A DNA stretch of 64,000 nucleotides from Symsagittifera roscoffensis. Its lineage: Eukaryota > Xenacoelomorpha > Acoela > Convolutidae. Position 1 is the first letter of the stretch. The number at the start of each line of letters is the position of its first letter. Location: contig NC_087062.1 of the NCBI RefSeq assembly GCF_963678635.1, positions 10,834,670 to 10,898,669 on the forward strand, read 5' to 3'. Under the pieces are notes generated by a model, which did no database searches, was not told where the DNA came from, and saw only the letters and a program-made list of their open reading frames with translations. This document shows positions 1-11,597 of this stretch, one piece after another. Made by a program: the position numbers and the translations under genes.

Positions 1-1531
1 TACGTCCTAAAATTTGTTCAGAGTCGGATTTAGTTTTTCGCGTTTTAACTTTTTGATTTTTTTCTGTTAATTTCTTTTATTAAACATTGAAAATTGAAAT
101 GAAAAAGTAAAAAGCACAAAAAACGTGATCAGTTTCTTGTTTCGAAAGGAGTTCAAATTTCAGTTTCCCCAGCTAATTAAATATTTTACTTATTGATCCA
201 GTTTTCTCCAATTGGGTTACTTTTATCCAAAAATTTTAAAAAAACTAGAGTTTTAAGAGCACCTTGTTTTTTCTTTGAAATTTGGAAATTGTGATTTTTT
301 CAATAAAGAAGTCATTACTTATTATCGAATTCAGTTGAATTAACTAGTTATTCGGAAAAAGTCATCTTAAGATTTGCTGTTCGTCCTTTTTCGTTATAGT
401 ACCACTTTCAATACAAGGCGTCCGTGGCAAATTAAACATTCCAAATTGAATAGAGACATCAAAAATTTGGTCTTATTCATACGCTGCCGGGTTACCGGAC
501 GTAAAGTGTTTCTCATTTGTCGTTTACATAGCGTGTGTAATTATATGGGGGGAGCAAAAGTTTGATAGCTTAGTTCATATACGAGAACTTTTTGTTCTTT
601 TCAATTGCTTAAGTGCTTTAGGCTTATATAAGTTAACGTAAATTTTGTTTTGGTGCTAAATCACTAATGCCAGTTGTCTTGGTTGACACATTTGTCTCAA
701 ATTGCAGTTATGGAAATTGAGACAACCGTATGAAAGCTTTTATTATGTCTTTTCCGATATTTTTGGAAACTATTTGCGGGTTTTGTCTCATTTTCTTTTG
801 GCTTGCTTGTCCTGCTGTGATAGCGTTGTATCGCAATTGATGTGAAGCTCCACTTTACCCTCTGTATCTGCATTAGTTTTTCTACCAAAAAATTTTTTCT
901 TACGAAAACTTCACAAATCTTAAAAGGCTGTCGGAGCGTTCAGCCCTGATAGGAGCAGTCTTTTTTCTTTTTGTTATCGAATTGATTTTTATCCCATGCT
1001 TAGTGAATCACAATTACTTTTATCTAAAACAAATTGCTCTAAAAGTTAAAAGAGTGATTGAAATAGGCTTAAGCCCGTATCTTCGGTGCTTAATATTTCC
1101 TGATGTGAATTTTCCTGGTCTCCTATTTAAACCTTCAGCTCAGGTTTTGCTGAAAGTTATTGTGTTTGGACTGTAACCACTGTAAAACAGCTCGAACATT
1201 TTTGAATTTGATGCTGTTGTACTAACTGGTGGTACCTGATTAATTCCTTAGTAGTGATTGACCGATGGCATGTGAAGGTATCATGGAACGGTCAATGGGG
1301 CTTTGGTGATCCTCTTTTTTTGTTTTGTTTCGTGCTTTGTCTGATGAGCCTTTTCCTCCTTTTATCTCTTCTTGTCTTGTTTTTATCCCGCAGATTTTTG
1401 ATTGATTTTTCTAAATCCGACTGTAAAACAATGTCGACAATACATCTACCTAGGTTTCGAGTTGAACCACGTATGCCGATACTTATTATACATGAATTCT
1501 TTCGCCCAATTAATTTTTTTATGATGTAGAG
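1..1531. other. AT-rich non-coding DNA, no gene recognised
   Basis: I see only short open frames without recognisable protein character, and no RNA gene or transposon end. The composition is the same AT-rich background as most of the left half. Confidence 0.5.
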
Positions 1532-1685
1532 CAAGTTGAGATCCTCCCCCCTAAACACGTTTAGGGAGGAGGGTGTTAACTTGATTCTGAGCTCGAATTT
1601 TCAGCCAATCAGAGTAGAGCGTTTTACACGCAGCGCTTATAAGATTTAATATAAATTCAACGCTAGGGTGGAGGATCTTAACTTG
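1532..1685. repeat. Fold-back repeat, MITE-like
   Basis: A 22-nt terminal motif (CAAGTTGAGATCCTCC followed by CCCTA) at 1,532 recurs inverted at 1,664-1,685 with three mismatches. A third, more diverged inverted copy at 1,562-1,583 makes the left end a palindrome on its own. This is the shape of a small fold-back or MITE-type element. I could not find a convincing target-site duplication, so the family is unassigned. Confidence 0.5.
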
Positions 1686-1769
1686 TTAACTTGGTCTATT
1701 AGGGGGGGGGGGGGCAAGTATTTCGGCAAGCATTTTAAAAGTTATGTCGAGGTTTCTCTTGGTCTTGAC

Positions 1770-2213
1770 CACCAGCGGATTTAGGCGGGAGGGCGGATGC
1801 CCCCCCCCCCCCCCCCCACTCGGGAATTCGTCCCCCTGCCGATCTAAAGGTTCTCCCATTTTGAGATGTCCATTTTTAGCTAACGGACCCTAAAATTCTT
1901 CCAAAGGCGCCTTTGGCGCCAATACTAATTAATTTTGAGGGGAAGGGCGCCCCGAAAAAAAGCGATTTTTTGGTCAAATTTTTCCAATAAGTAACTAAAA
2001 ATGTATTTTTTTGGCCTGTTTTCAAATTTTGCCTGCGGCCAGAAAATATGGCCAACAAGGTCTTCTTAGTGCTTTGGGAGAGCTCGGAAAATCATTTTAG
2101 TCAGCTTAAAAAAAGGTCGACAAATTTTTTGAAAATCCGCCTCCCATCTCGGGGGTTCTTGGGTTGGTGAGGGGTTCGAATCCCTAAAGGGGAGGGGGTC
2201 GAGTCCGCCCCTG
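1770..2213. mobile_element. Non-autonomous hAT-type element (copy A)
   Basis: The ends are inverted: CACCAGCGGATT on the left and the reverse complement of CAGGGGCGGACT on the right. They align without gaps over 12 nt with 4 mismatches. The flanks are an 8-bp duplication, GTCTTGAC (1,762-1,769) and GTCTGGAC (2,214-2,221), with one mismatch. An 8-bp duplication with CAGGGGCGGA-type ends is characteristic of hAT transposons. It has no coding capacity. Long C and G runs lie just inside the ends. A related inverted copy lies at 32,455-32,791, a broken copy surrounds the BEL element, and 28,140-28,320 may be a faint fourth. Confidence 0.7.
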
Positions 2214-2221
2214 GTCTGGAC

Positions 2222-5200
2222 ACCTATATGGAGTCCGGTTCTTGCAATTTTTTTGAAACCGTGTTAATCGTTTTTTATTGCGTGTCTACTCAACAATTAA
2301 GTTAATTTACTCCGGTAAAAATCAAAACTTTTCCTGTTTTTTTTTTGCATTGAGAAGTAAACAATAAAACTTGTTAAACCAATAAATGAACAGCTATCGT
2401 GTTCCAATTGACTCTCTGGGTAAGAACGTATTCGCTTAAAGTGACTTGAGAAAGCGATCCTGAATGAGGGTAAATCAAGTTTTCGTAAATCAAGTTTTTC
2501 AGGTGTACAAAAGTGAGTAAGTGTGAACAAGTCACAAATTAGTGGAAAAGTTTGGCTGGTTCTTAACAAGAAAATGTTTAAAACATTCTGCCAACAAATC
2601 TAATGTCGGTTTCCTGCTTTGATTAACTATTTCTTCTCATCAATGAGTATTGAGTAGAGCTGTTTTAAATTTGGTTCAGTTTCTGCCGACATTTTTCTCT
2701 GCCGACATTTGTTTCAGTCTCTGTCGACACAAAAATGTGATTGATTTTGAATTGTTTGAGCATGCGTTAATACTAAAACGTACTGAACAAGTGCCACCAA
2801 AATTAGTACTTTGAAACAATATTAATAGGCAACAAGCTTAAAAAAACGTAAGCGTAAAAATATTTTGGCGGCTAAAAGTTGTTTCTGGTGAGCAAAGAAC
2901 GAAAAAATAAGTACAACAAGCTTCAATTTTCATCTGATAAACACATTAACAAATAAACACTTTTGCGCGTCTGCCATCAGAATTTTCTGACAGTCTAGTT
3001 TTTGCTTCAGGAAACTGAAAAATCTTTTGACTTCACGTGATGTGTCCCGCGCATGAAAGTTTTGGCAGAATTTTTGATACGCAAACGAGTTTTTCTCTGA
3101 GGGCAGAAATAGAATACATGGTACATTAGCAAATTTCGTATTTGCCCGCACTAAATTTTTCTTCGGTGCGTGTATAAATCATAAAGCCTTCATTTCAAAA
3201 ATATGAAAAGAGTAAAAAAATGGAGGTAACTTTTATTTTGAATAATTTTTTTACTGCTCAAATGGTGATATTTTTTACTGATTCTTTTTGCAAAAATTCG
3301 AAACATCAAAATAATGTAATTAATAAGGTTCGATTTGTCATGGAAATTACGTTTTCTTGCGTTTTTAAGGAGTTGTACCTTCTTTGCTAATTTAGAAAAA
3401 AATTTTGCCAGTTTTTTTTTCTATACTAGTATTTCGGCAAGCAAATTTAGGTTATTGATGTCTATTTTTATGAATTTTTTGACATTAAAATAAAATTTCA
3501 GCAAAAATTTTAAATGGGAAATATTGTCAGCTTCTCTTCATCAACGCTGCTATCAATATTTGCTTAAAGGACTTGCCAGTTTCACTTTCTGCACTAAATT
3601 TTGCATCGCAGTGAACTATTTCTCGAGTCAAAATTGTTCATGTTTTGTAAAATATTTTCAGTTCAAAAAGAGAAATGCGCAGTGTGAAAACTTTTTTAAA
3701 CTCAGCTGTTTCGTACAACGTTACGCGGTTTGAAAAACTTAATGCGGCTGAGGAAAATTGGCATTGTCAGACCTGTTTGAGACTGGTAAGTTTTTGAAAC
3801 CAAAGTTTGATAAATTTATTGTGGATCATTTGTTCTCGGTCTAAAAATTTTTCTTGATTGATATCGAAGTGAATTTTATCCAAATGCATCCTTGAAAACA
3901 GGCATTTAAGAAACTAAAAACATGAATTTGCATTTAATATTGTCCCCTTAATTTAAGTTCCTTAGAAACTTTATCATGTCACGTTGATGAAGAAAACTAT
4001 TTGAGTGCAAACTTAGTTAAGTTTTTCCACAACTGTTTTGCAATTAAATCTTAAGTTGGAAAAATTGGTGCTCGCGTTTTTCAAGTTTTCTTGCTTATGC
4101 GATGCAATGCGTATAAGGTAATAAGCTGAGCTCAGAAATTATTCATAAACTGAATTGAGACCTCATTTATCTCGCAATTCGTGGCACGTTTTTTTAAAAT
4201 TGGTACTTCCGTTTGCAACAGCGCTTAAATAAAAATATTTTCAAACCAAAAGCTCGGTAGACTCTTTAAGTGCTGTCGTATTTTTCTGTGGCTTGATATA
4301 AGCGTGTTTTTTTTCGGTTCCAACCTTTGAAGAAAGAGAAAAATTGGTATCCTAATTGGTATAAAAACAGAATTTTTCTTAATTGGCATACATTTCAAAT
4401 TTTCCATGACACTCAACGCTTTCTTAACTAATATTTCTCCTTTTGTAGGAACGAGAAGATGTGTGAACAAGATTTGAATTTATTGCTTCCAAACAGTTTT
4501 GCTGGAAAATTTGTGACAGTTTTGCTGGAAAATTTGATCACACAAAACTAATTAGTAACAACTTATGCTTTTGATAAGAATTCTTAAAAGTTTTTTCGAG
4601 ATAATGTCAAAAAAATTGAATTGACAACTTACTACTTTCCATACCTTGTTCATTGGAAAAGATCTCTCAAAAAAATTTTTCAATGCAATTGTTGCATGGA
4701 AATTATAACCATTTGGAAAATTTCTTTTTATGCCATTTGGGAATTATGCCATTTGAGACGTAATCATTTTTGCAGTTTGTTTATACGAATTCAATCGCCC
4801 ATTATTGGATTTTTAAAAAAAAGAAATTTAGTACAAAAATGATTTTTAAAAAAATTTTCTATCGTATTTTCAAGTTGTTTTTTGTTAAAATTTATTTACT
4901 ACAATCTTTGTGGTCGGAACATTATGTGCTCTGCAACGGGTTATTCGTATTCTTATACGATGCAGTATAAGGGAGCTTTCATGTGTTTTCTGTGATAAAA
5001 GTTGTCTTTTTTTATAATATTGCCTCTAGTTAAGCTATTCTATTTTGCTGCTGGTCATTTCTGTTATTTTCAGATAAAATTGCTTGTTAACCTGGATTAT
5101 TGTCGAGTGGAGGTTGATGAGAAAGCACGCGATTTGATTACATGACGATGTCGCTTTAGCGTTACTAATCGGGAACATAAGCTTCCAGTGACGGTTAGAG

Positions 5201-7211
5201 TTATTGAAAACTTTTTGTTACCAGGTTAATCATTACTCAGGGAAACAGCTTTGCATTAGTTCTGCTTCCTGACTGGAAGCCAAATTTATGTTTTCTTTCC
5301 TCGAAGAAATAATCACAGAAATCAAACATTGGCCTTATCTTTCCTGTCTTCCAAATAGAATTTACCCAGCCAGTTTACTTATTCTATCTAGTAAAAATAT
5401 TGGCTTAAACTCACTTATTTCCTTTAAAATTCCACTGTGCTAAGAACAGGTGAAAATGATAGCTGTTTTTGACAATGAAATTGAAAAATAGATGACTCGT
5501 AATCGTTTTTCTCAATCTAATTTTTTCTATTTCATTGTGTATTACTAAAGAGCAGTGGTTTGAGCCTGATATTGACATTTTGAAATAATTGCAGTTTTAT
5601 TTAATTGTCCTTTTTTGGGGGATTGATTGAAAAGGTGACCTTTAAAACAGACTGCAGTTTGGTAAATGTGGTAGATGGATATATATAATCTTTTCGCTCT
5701 TTTGAAATTGATTCTTGATGGTGAAAAAAACCTGAAAACATCAAAACTGTTGCAGTGATTGAGAAATTACCGACGGAGTAGAAAAGCAAAAATTTTCTCC
5801 ACTCTATTTCCTTTCATGGGTAATAAATTGGAGCGCTTTCCTCTTGTTTGATACTTTTTCCCTTCCTCGGATATTTCAAATCATTTTCCGTTTTTAGTCA
5901 TTTCCTTTCTATTTACATGCCTTTCGCTCGGTGGATTTTACAAATCGTTTTCCTTTTTTAGCCCGTGCGTTGTCGTAGTTCCCGCCATATAGCATATTTT
6001 CAATTACCGAGACTAAGATTACAGACGTTTAACTCTGCGTTGTTCTTGATCGGCTTCGAACGAATTCAACCCGTCTAATATCTTCTGAACATTCAGCCTT
6101 TATTTCCGGCCTCCTTTTTCAACTTTACTTACCCCTTGCGGCACAATCTAAGTATTCCCAAAAGACTTGTAGCTTATCACACCACAACTAGAATATCATA
6201 AAACTAGCCTTTTCTATAGTAAAACCTCAATCTGCTACCCTTACCTCATTTTCAATCATTTTCCAACTGAATTTCGAACTCAGGTCAACTCGCTTTTTAA
6301 AGTACGAATCTTAAAACGTGTTCTGCACTTCAATTAGTTTTTTATGCGTTTTTCCTGACGCATTTTTTTTGGTGCTTTTTGAATATTGTTCTTTTTATTA
6401 TCCTGCTACAAAACAAAATAGAAGAGAAAATAATGAAAGCGTGAGGCTGACTTAATTTAATTTTCATCTGCATCGTAAAAACTGAACAAGTATATTCTTA
6501 TATGTCGAAGTTAGTTAAATGGTGTGTTATGCTGGCGTCACTAACAACAGAGGTCATCTCAACTTGTAAGTAAGTAACAATTATATTTGAGTTGCTTTGT
6601 TGTTTTATTTTGGCAATCCGACTCATACTTCATTGACAAACCGTAGTTAGTTTACAATAGAAGTTGTAAGTTAAGCCGGCTGTGGTTGGTTGGCTCCACC
6701 ATTAATATACGTCAGTGACATTATAAGATACAAAATTGGACTGAAGATATTTATCATTTGTTTGCCTACCAATTGTTTCGTTTTCCAAAGTCAACGCTCT
6801 CTATTTATTGCAGAAACCCAGTTTACTACCACGTAAACTACGAGTAAACAACTAAATAACACCTACTGCTTATTCGATAGAATAACCATTCTAGTTATCG
6901 TATCGAATTAATTCGTAACTTCAAAGGTAGTTATCAAATAAAAGTCAGCTTTCAGTAATACTGAACTCACAATTTTCTGATTGATAAGTACGCCCTTCTC
7001 GAAAACATCCGCTTATTTCAACGCAAGCTACACAGAAGTTTATCGGTATTTAGACTCAGAGCGACCATTAAACACATTGCATTACAGTTTTGTAACCTTT
7101 CATCAAAACGACTGACTTCAAGCTAGTTGCTATTAACAGTTAACGATCGTTTTTTACCTTAAGTTCACTCGTTTTTCATTTCCAAAGAAGAAACTCTTCG
7201 GTATTCTCAAA
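2222..7211. other. AT-rich non-coding DNA upstream of the TLC gene
   Basis: No protein-coding exon, RNA gene or bounded transposon was recognised. A 21-bp phrase (ACAGTTTTGCTGGAAAATTTG) is doubled at about 4,493-4,536. The promoter of the downstream TLC gene presumably lies in the last few hundred bases, but I see no clear TATA box at a sensible distance. Confidence 0.45.
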
Positions 7212-8081
7212 ATGGCTTCGGAAAATATGGTAAAAATCAGCGAACATATAACCCTGGACAAAAGTCGCCTGGACCAGCCCATCGGGTCTGACTTCTTTGT
7301 TGTGGTGGCGATTCTTCCTTTCATTTGCATCGCACGTCTTATCTGTGAACGAGTGGGCGCTGCTATCTTTCTTTCGACTGATTACTGTGCGCGAAAGTTC
7401 CACAGAAAACCGCACGCGTTGAAACTAGCAGTGAAAAAGTTTGAGGAGTCATGTTGGAAGTTTGTGTATTACGCCGCAGCCGCGATTTACGGCGTAGTTT
7501 TCATATCTCAGGAAGGTTTTCTCCGAACTCCTTACGAGTTCTATCCTAACCATACCCCGAAGAAAGTGTACTGGTACTACATGGTTCAGATATCTTTCTA
7601 TATATGGATGTCATTTTGCCTGATGTGGGATGTTAAGAAGAAAGATACGAAGCAGATGGCAACACACCATTGTGTAACACTGGGTCTCCTACTTATAAGC
7701 TACTCCTGGCAACTAACAAGCATCGGCTCTCTGATTCTTCTGCTAAGTGACATCGCAGATCCTTTCCTGGAACTGGCCAAGATGTTCAACTATGTGCAGA
7801 AGGAACCTCACAGCACAATCACGTTTACGCTTTTCTTCCTCGCTTTCGTAGGAGTTAGATTGATAATCTTTCCTATATATGCTATTTACCCTTCGCTTAC
7901 GCAACCCTACGAGCTATCGGTATATGTGGGGGTCCCGTATGTGTACTACTCAGCAAATGCACTCCTCATCATACTTTTTGGCCTCAACATCTTCTGGTCT
8001 CTCCTCATTGTCAGGGTTCTGGTGCGCACCTTGAGAGGCAGTGACTTAAAAGATGACAGAAGTGACGTCGAGTCAAGCTAA
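7212..8081 (+). CDS. TLC/Lag1-domain protein, ceramide-synthase-like
   Basis: A 289-residue multi-pass membrane protein in one uninterrupted frame, starting at an ATG in good context (A at -3, G at +4). Hydrophobic segments lie near residues 28-45, 84-100, 120-140, 154-180, 204-228 and 245-271. The Lag1 core is recognisable at about 150-194: His152-His153, SY at 163-164, then SD at 179-180, Asp183, Glu187, Lys190 and NY at 193-194. Known family members are ER acyl-CoA:sphingoid-base N-acyltransferases. Odd points: the family's His-Asp pair in HDxSD reads Ser179-Asp180, the usual Asn and Arg of the motif are also replaced, and there is no Hox-like N-terminal domain. The acidic, serine-bearing C-terminus resembles the phosphorylated tail of ceramide synthases. 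The absence of introns allows a retrocopy. The fold is clear; the enzymatic activity is uncertain. Confidence 0.8.
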   Translation: MASENMVKISEHITLDKSRLDQPIGSDFFVVVAILPFICIARLICERVGAAIFLSTDYCARKFHRKPHALKLAVKKFEESCWKFVYYAAAAIYGVVFISQEGFLRTPYEFYPNHTPKKVYWYYMVQISFYIWMSFCLMWDVKKKDTKQMATHHCVTLGLLLISYSWQLTSIGSLILLLSDIADPFLELAKMFNYVQKEPHSTITFTLFFLAFVGVRLIIFPIYAIYPSLTQPYELSVYVGVPYVYYSANALLIILFGLNIFWSLLIVRVLVRTLRGSDLKDDRSDVESS

Positions 8082-8388
8082 CAGAGAACCAGAAGCAGCA
8101 ACTCTGCATCATGTATTGTATGCAGTTAGATTCATAGGGTGAATCAACTTTCAATGTTACAAAAGTTTCAAAAGCTTTCTCTTGAAGTAGACAATTTGGT
8201 TCTTTTATAATCGCAAACTGTCAACCGAGTTATCACAGCGCTATGATCGTGTGATTTAATAATTTGAGAAATATGTTGTTTGGTAGTTTGAGAAGAACCA
8301 AGTTAGTCCGACTTCGCAACTGACTCGTTACTGAGTTCTCAAGTTTCAGCTATTTCTTCACCCTCTATCTCCAATCAATAATCGATTG

Positions 8389-8394
8389 AATAAA
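8389..8394 (+). promoter_or_regulatory. Candidate polyadenylation signal of the TLC gene
   Basis: AATAAA lies about 308 bp after the TLC stop codon and is followed within 20 bp by a G/T-rich stretch, the usual arrangement for cleavage and polyadenylation. No transcript evidence is available. Confidence 0.5.
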
Positions 8395-9377
8395 ATGACG
8401 TTGTGTCCGAATGTTGATTTGAATTTTTAAGGTCTTTTCAACTGAAAAACAATCATTTGTTTTTTGTTAGAAATCTGAATAGCGAAATCAGAGAAAGCAA
8501 CAGAATTGATGATATTTCCGTGAAGTTTGATTATTTGAACGTGAAAAAAAACTAAGATGAATTCTGGATATTGAACATATGATTATCCATTGGGAAGGTT
8601 TTGTCTGTTTTCCAGCTCTTATTTTTGCCTAATATGGCAATCGAAATCTTGAAATGAAGTGAAAATGGGCAAACTAATTTGTCTGAAATTTTTGATGACT
8701 TTCGAAAAGTCAAGGAAAACCGTCAAACTACCCCCATTTTCTTGAATATGTTTTGTTTCACAATTTGTACAAAGTGTACATGATAAATAGTTTGACCCAC
8801 GAGAAAATCAAACAGCTGATCGGTCCTTTTGAAGCTTAAAAATGAAAGTAAAATGGGCATCATTTTGTTTTACTAACATTTCAGATCTTTTGCTGCGATG
8901 AACAATCATTATGTACATTAGGCTAGACATGGTCAATTTATGCTCAGTTTTTGAAAAAGAGTTATTACTTTTGAAAAGAAGTTCCTTATTTCCAATCCTT
9001 ATGTGCGATTAAAGTATTTGTGCTAGACTATTTTTGAATTTAATGGAAAGTTAAACTGAGCATGCTTCTAAATTTGACTGAAATGAACTTACCGTTTATT
9101 CTGTTTTGTTTCATCTACTTGCGTCATCTTTTAAAACTACTTATGGGATGCAAATTCAACTTGGCAGCAGATGTCTGCGATTCAGTTCAAAGTTATGAAA
9201 TGTAATCATTATTGTCGTTTAATTTAAAATAATGCAACTTTGTATTTTTTCCCATATTGTTGACTGATGCGGATCTACTACAGTGTTTCGGTAGGGCGAC
9301 AGTTCGCGTCAGCCGACAATTCGTGACAGGCGAAATCTTATGACAGGCGACAATGCGTACCAAGCGACAATTCCCAA
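8395..9377. other. Non-coding DNA, nothing recognised
   Basis: AT-rich sequence after the TLC gene without exons, bounded repeats or RNA genes that I can support. Confidence 0.45.
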
Positions 9378-9385
9378 CAACCCCT

Positions 9386-9596
9386 GGCTCTTTTTCCTCC
9401 CCCCCCCCCCCCCCCCACCTCACATGAGCATCAATTCTATGGTCTAACGAGTGATTTTACAAGGTTAATTATGAAGACCAAATATGTTTGTCGTGGCCTA
9501 ATTTATTTGCATGTCAATTTTTCATTACAATCGGACAATGCGAACAGTAATTTTAATTATAAAAAGTTGCAGGTGGGGGGAAAAGGAAAAAGAGCC
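9386..9596. mobile_element. hAT-type MITE with poly-C arm (copy 1)
   Basis: A 211-bp element with inverted ends (GGCTCTTTTTCCT on the left; AAAAGGAAAAAGAGCC on the right) that run into a C tract and a matching G tract. It is flanked by a perfect 8-bp duplication CAACCCCT (9,378-9,385 and 9,597-9,604). A second copy with a different duplication lies at 27,781-27,994. The 8-bp duplication points to mobilisation by a hAT transposase. No coding capacity. Confidence 0.85.
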
Positions 9597-9805
9597 CAAC
9601 CCCTTGCTCCGCGACCTTTACTTTCGACGAAGTGCGCGTGTATCAGTATTTGCCGCTTAATTTTGCCGGGTCGAGGTGCTCGACTTATATTTCGACTTTG
9701 ATAGTCAGCAAGTGCACTTTTGCTACTAAAAATTCCGTATTCGAGAAGCAATTTTAAGTCGAGCACACAGTCGAAACATACTTGATTTTGGTCGAGAGAG
9801 TCGAT

Positions 9806-11013
9806 CAGGGTGACCAAATACGCTGATGACAAAAGGGGACCTCTCATATATTCACAATAAATTAGGAATTGGAACCGAAAAACACTATAACTGTAAAAAA
9901 AAAATGGATCAAAATTTTTATTGCTCAAGCAAATTAAAACATTTGATCGATCACATTTGCAGACGTTGTTTCTGCCAACACAGACTGTCCTCTGGACTCC
10001 TTTTCAAAGCGCTCCTTTTGATCCATGGCCTTGTGGATTGATCCAGGGAAATTTTTGTAGACGGCAAAATTTTCCCTGTCGACCAATATGTTGAACTCAC
10101 AAAGCTGACGTACACTCTGGTGATTTTCCAAACTCTTGCTCGTAAACAGTTCAAAAATACACACACTGCCGCTGCTGACAAACAATGTGGCAATTTCCTC
10201 TACGATGGCTTTCGGGTTTACCCCAACGCTGGACGCGAGCTTCTCAATATTGTCGTAGAATGTTGAAAGATCCGAATCTTTTTCAACACGTTCATACAAG
10301 GTGTACATATACCTCGTCAATGGTGAGAGTAGAAACTGCCGAAACCTCTTCAGAATAACACTAACTTGGATTTCGGTGCATGAGCCCCATTCATCGACTA
10401 ACTTCTTCAAATCAGGTTCACTCACTGATGCAAGATACTCAATGATGCTCACATTGGTAGACGTATGCAATGTTTGCAAAATATAGCCACACTTTGTGTA
10501 GCCACACGCAATGTTTGTGTACGCCGAGTCAGGAAACATAACCGAGTACAAGTTGCGATTGCGCGAGAACGCATCACTCGATCGAAAAGATGACCCGTCA
10601 AGAGCTATTTTCAAGACATGCAGAATCAGAGCTTTTCGTTTGATGGTTTCTTTGTCGTTCTGCTGTGCCACTTGCTGTCTGATTGTCGGTTGACTTTGAG
10701 CCGCTGCACTAGCGGAGACATGCCTGCCTGTTTCTTGATGTCTTGAAAGAACAGCAGTACCCTTGCTTATGTTGAGCTCTTGATTGCAACATCTGCAACG
10801 AACTGCATGCGGATTGCCATGAACGCTCAGTGCCCACGGGAAGTCGTTTTTCATTGCGTCATTGAAGCGACATTTTCCCATTGCGTGATCTGAAAAAGAT
10901 AACTTTGAAGCATCTGTAAAAAAAAATAGAAAAGGGGACCACTGAACGCTCGGGGTACCAAAAGGGGTACAAAGGGGACTGGTCCCCCAAAGGGGACCGA
11001 TTTGGTCACCCTG
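9806..11013 (-). mobile_element. Internally deleted hAT transposon
   Basis: The ends are perfect 14-bp inverted repeats (CAGGGTGACCAAAT) and the flanks a perfect 8-bp duplication GAGTCGAT (9,798-9,805 and 11,014-11,021), diagnostic of a hAT insertion. The insertion sits in a TCGA-rich tandem-repeat block. The 1.2-kb interior holds one minus-strand reading frame with a BED finger. The RNase H-like transposase core is missing, so the copy cannot be autonomous. Confidence 0.9.
9934..10881 (-). CDS. BED-type zinc-finger protein of the deleted hAT element
   Basis: The open frame runs back to 11,055, but its first part crosses the inverted repeat, so I take the first plausible internal Met at 10,881, giving 315 residues. 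Near its N-terminus is a BED-like finger: a pair C-x2-C followed by H-x5-H (RHQETGRH), preceded by the FPW motif common in hAT-associated proteins. The rest is a helical-looking region with no DDE/RNase H core that I recognise. Pyrimidine-rich AG sites just upstream (about 10,890 and 10,914) could be splice acceptors from an exon now deleted. It may be a remnant or a DNA-binding repressor-like product; function is unknown. Confidence 0.5.
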   Translation of the reverse strand: MGKCRFNDAMKNDFPWALSVHGNPHAVRCRCCNQELNISKGTAVLSRHQETGRHVSASAAAQSQPTIRQQVAQQNDKETIKRKALILHVLKIALDGSSFRSSDAFSRNRNLYSVMFPDSAYTNIACGYTKCGYILQTLHTSTNVSIIEYLASVSEPDLKKLVDEWGSCTEIQVSVILKRFRQFLLSPLTRYMYTLYERVEKDSDLSTFYDNIEKLASSVGVNPKAIVEEIATLFVSSGSVCIFELFTSKSLENHQSVRQLCEFNILVDRENFAVYKNFPGSIHKAMDQKERFEKESRGQSVLAETTSANVIDQMF

Positions 11014-11597
11014 GAGTCGATACATACCCAACTTTGGTCGAGCAAGTTGAAACATAGAGCGAGAAAGTCAAATCATACATCGAGCACAGTCGAAACATAG
11101 GTCGATCACACTAGAAACATGAGTCGAGCACAGACGAATCATAGGTCGAGTACAATCGAAACATAGTTCGAGTACAGTCGAAACATAGTTCGAGCACAAT
11201 CGAAACATAGTTCGAGTACAGTCGAAACATTGCCTGAGCAGATTTTTTTGAAATTTTTACCGTTTTCGCTAATCAAAGAAATATTAGCAAACAAGAGAAA
11301 AACTTTATAAAGCCTTAATAGAAGTTGTCTCACTATCTGAGCTATTTGATTAATGCTGAAAACTGTGAAAAGCTAAGTGAAAAAACTTAAATTTTCAGGT
11401 CCAAAAATTGAAATATAAATTAAAACGAGATGTGTTTTCACTGAGAGACCAAAAAAGCCTTTGAACAGTTTTTGGAGCAACCACAGCCGACAATAAAGCG
11501 AGACAAACTTGTTGTTTGTCGAGACAGACGAATTATACCCATTTTTGGTCAAGAAAGTCGAAACATATTGATTTTTGGTCGCAAAAGTCGAGCACCT

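Larger units (their letters stand above)
9674..11597. repeat. Block of TCGA-rich tandem units bounded by 13-bp inverted ends
   Basis: AGGTGCTCGACTT at 9,674-9,686 is exactly inverted at 11,585-11,597. Inside are units of about 22 bp with the theme GTCGAGCACAGTCGAAACAT, best preserved at 11,014-11,240 and weaker at 9,700-9,800 and 11,520-11,595. The block is split by the hAT element at 9,806-11,013. Inverted ends with subterminal repeats suggest a non-autonomous DNA transposon, but I found no target duplication. Confidence 0.5.

Noticed and set aside
9557-9928. 123-codon minus-strand frame as a gene
   Set aside because: It crosses the boundary of one hAT MITE, a TCGA repeat block and the end of another hAT element.
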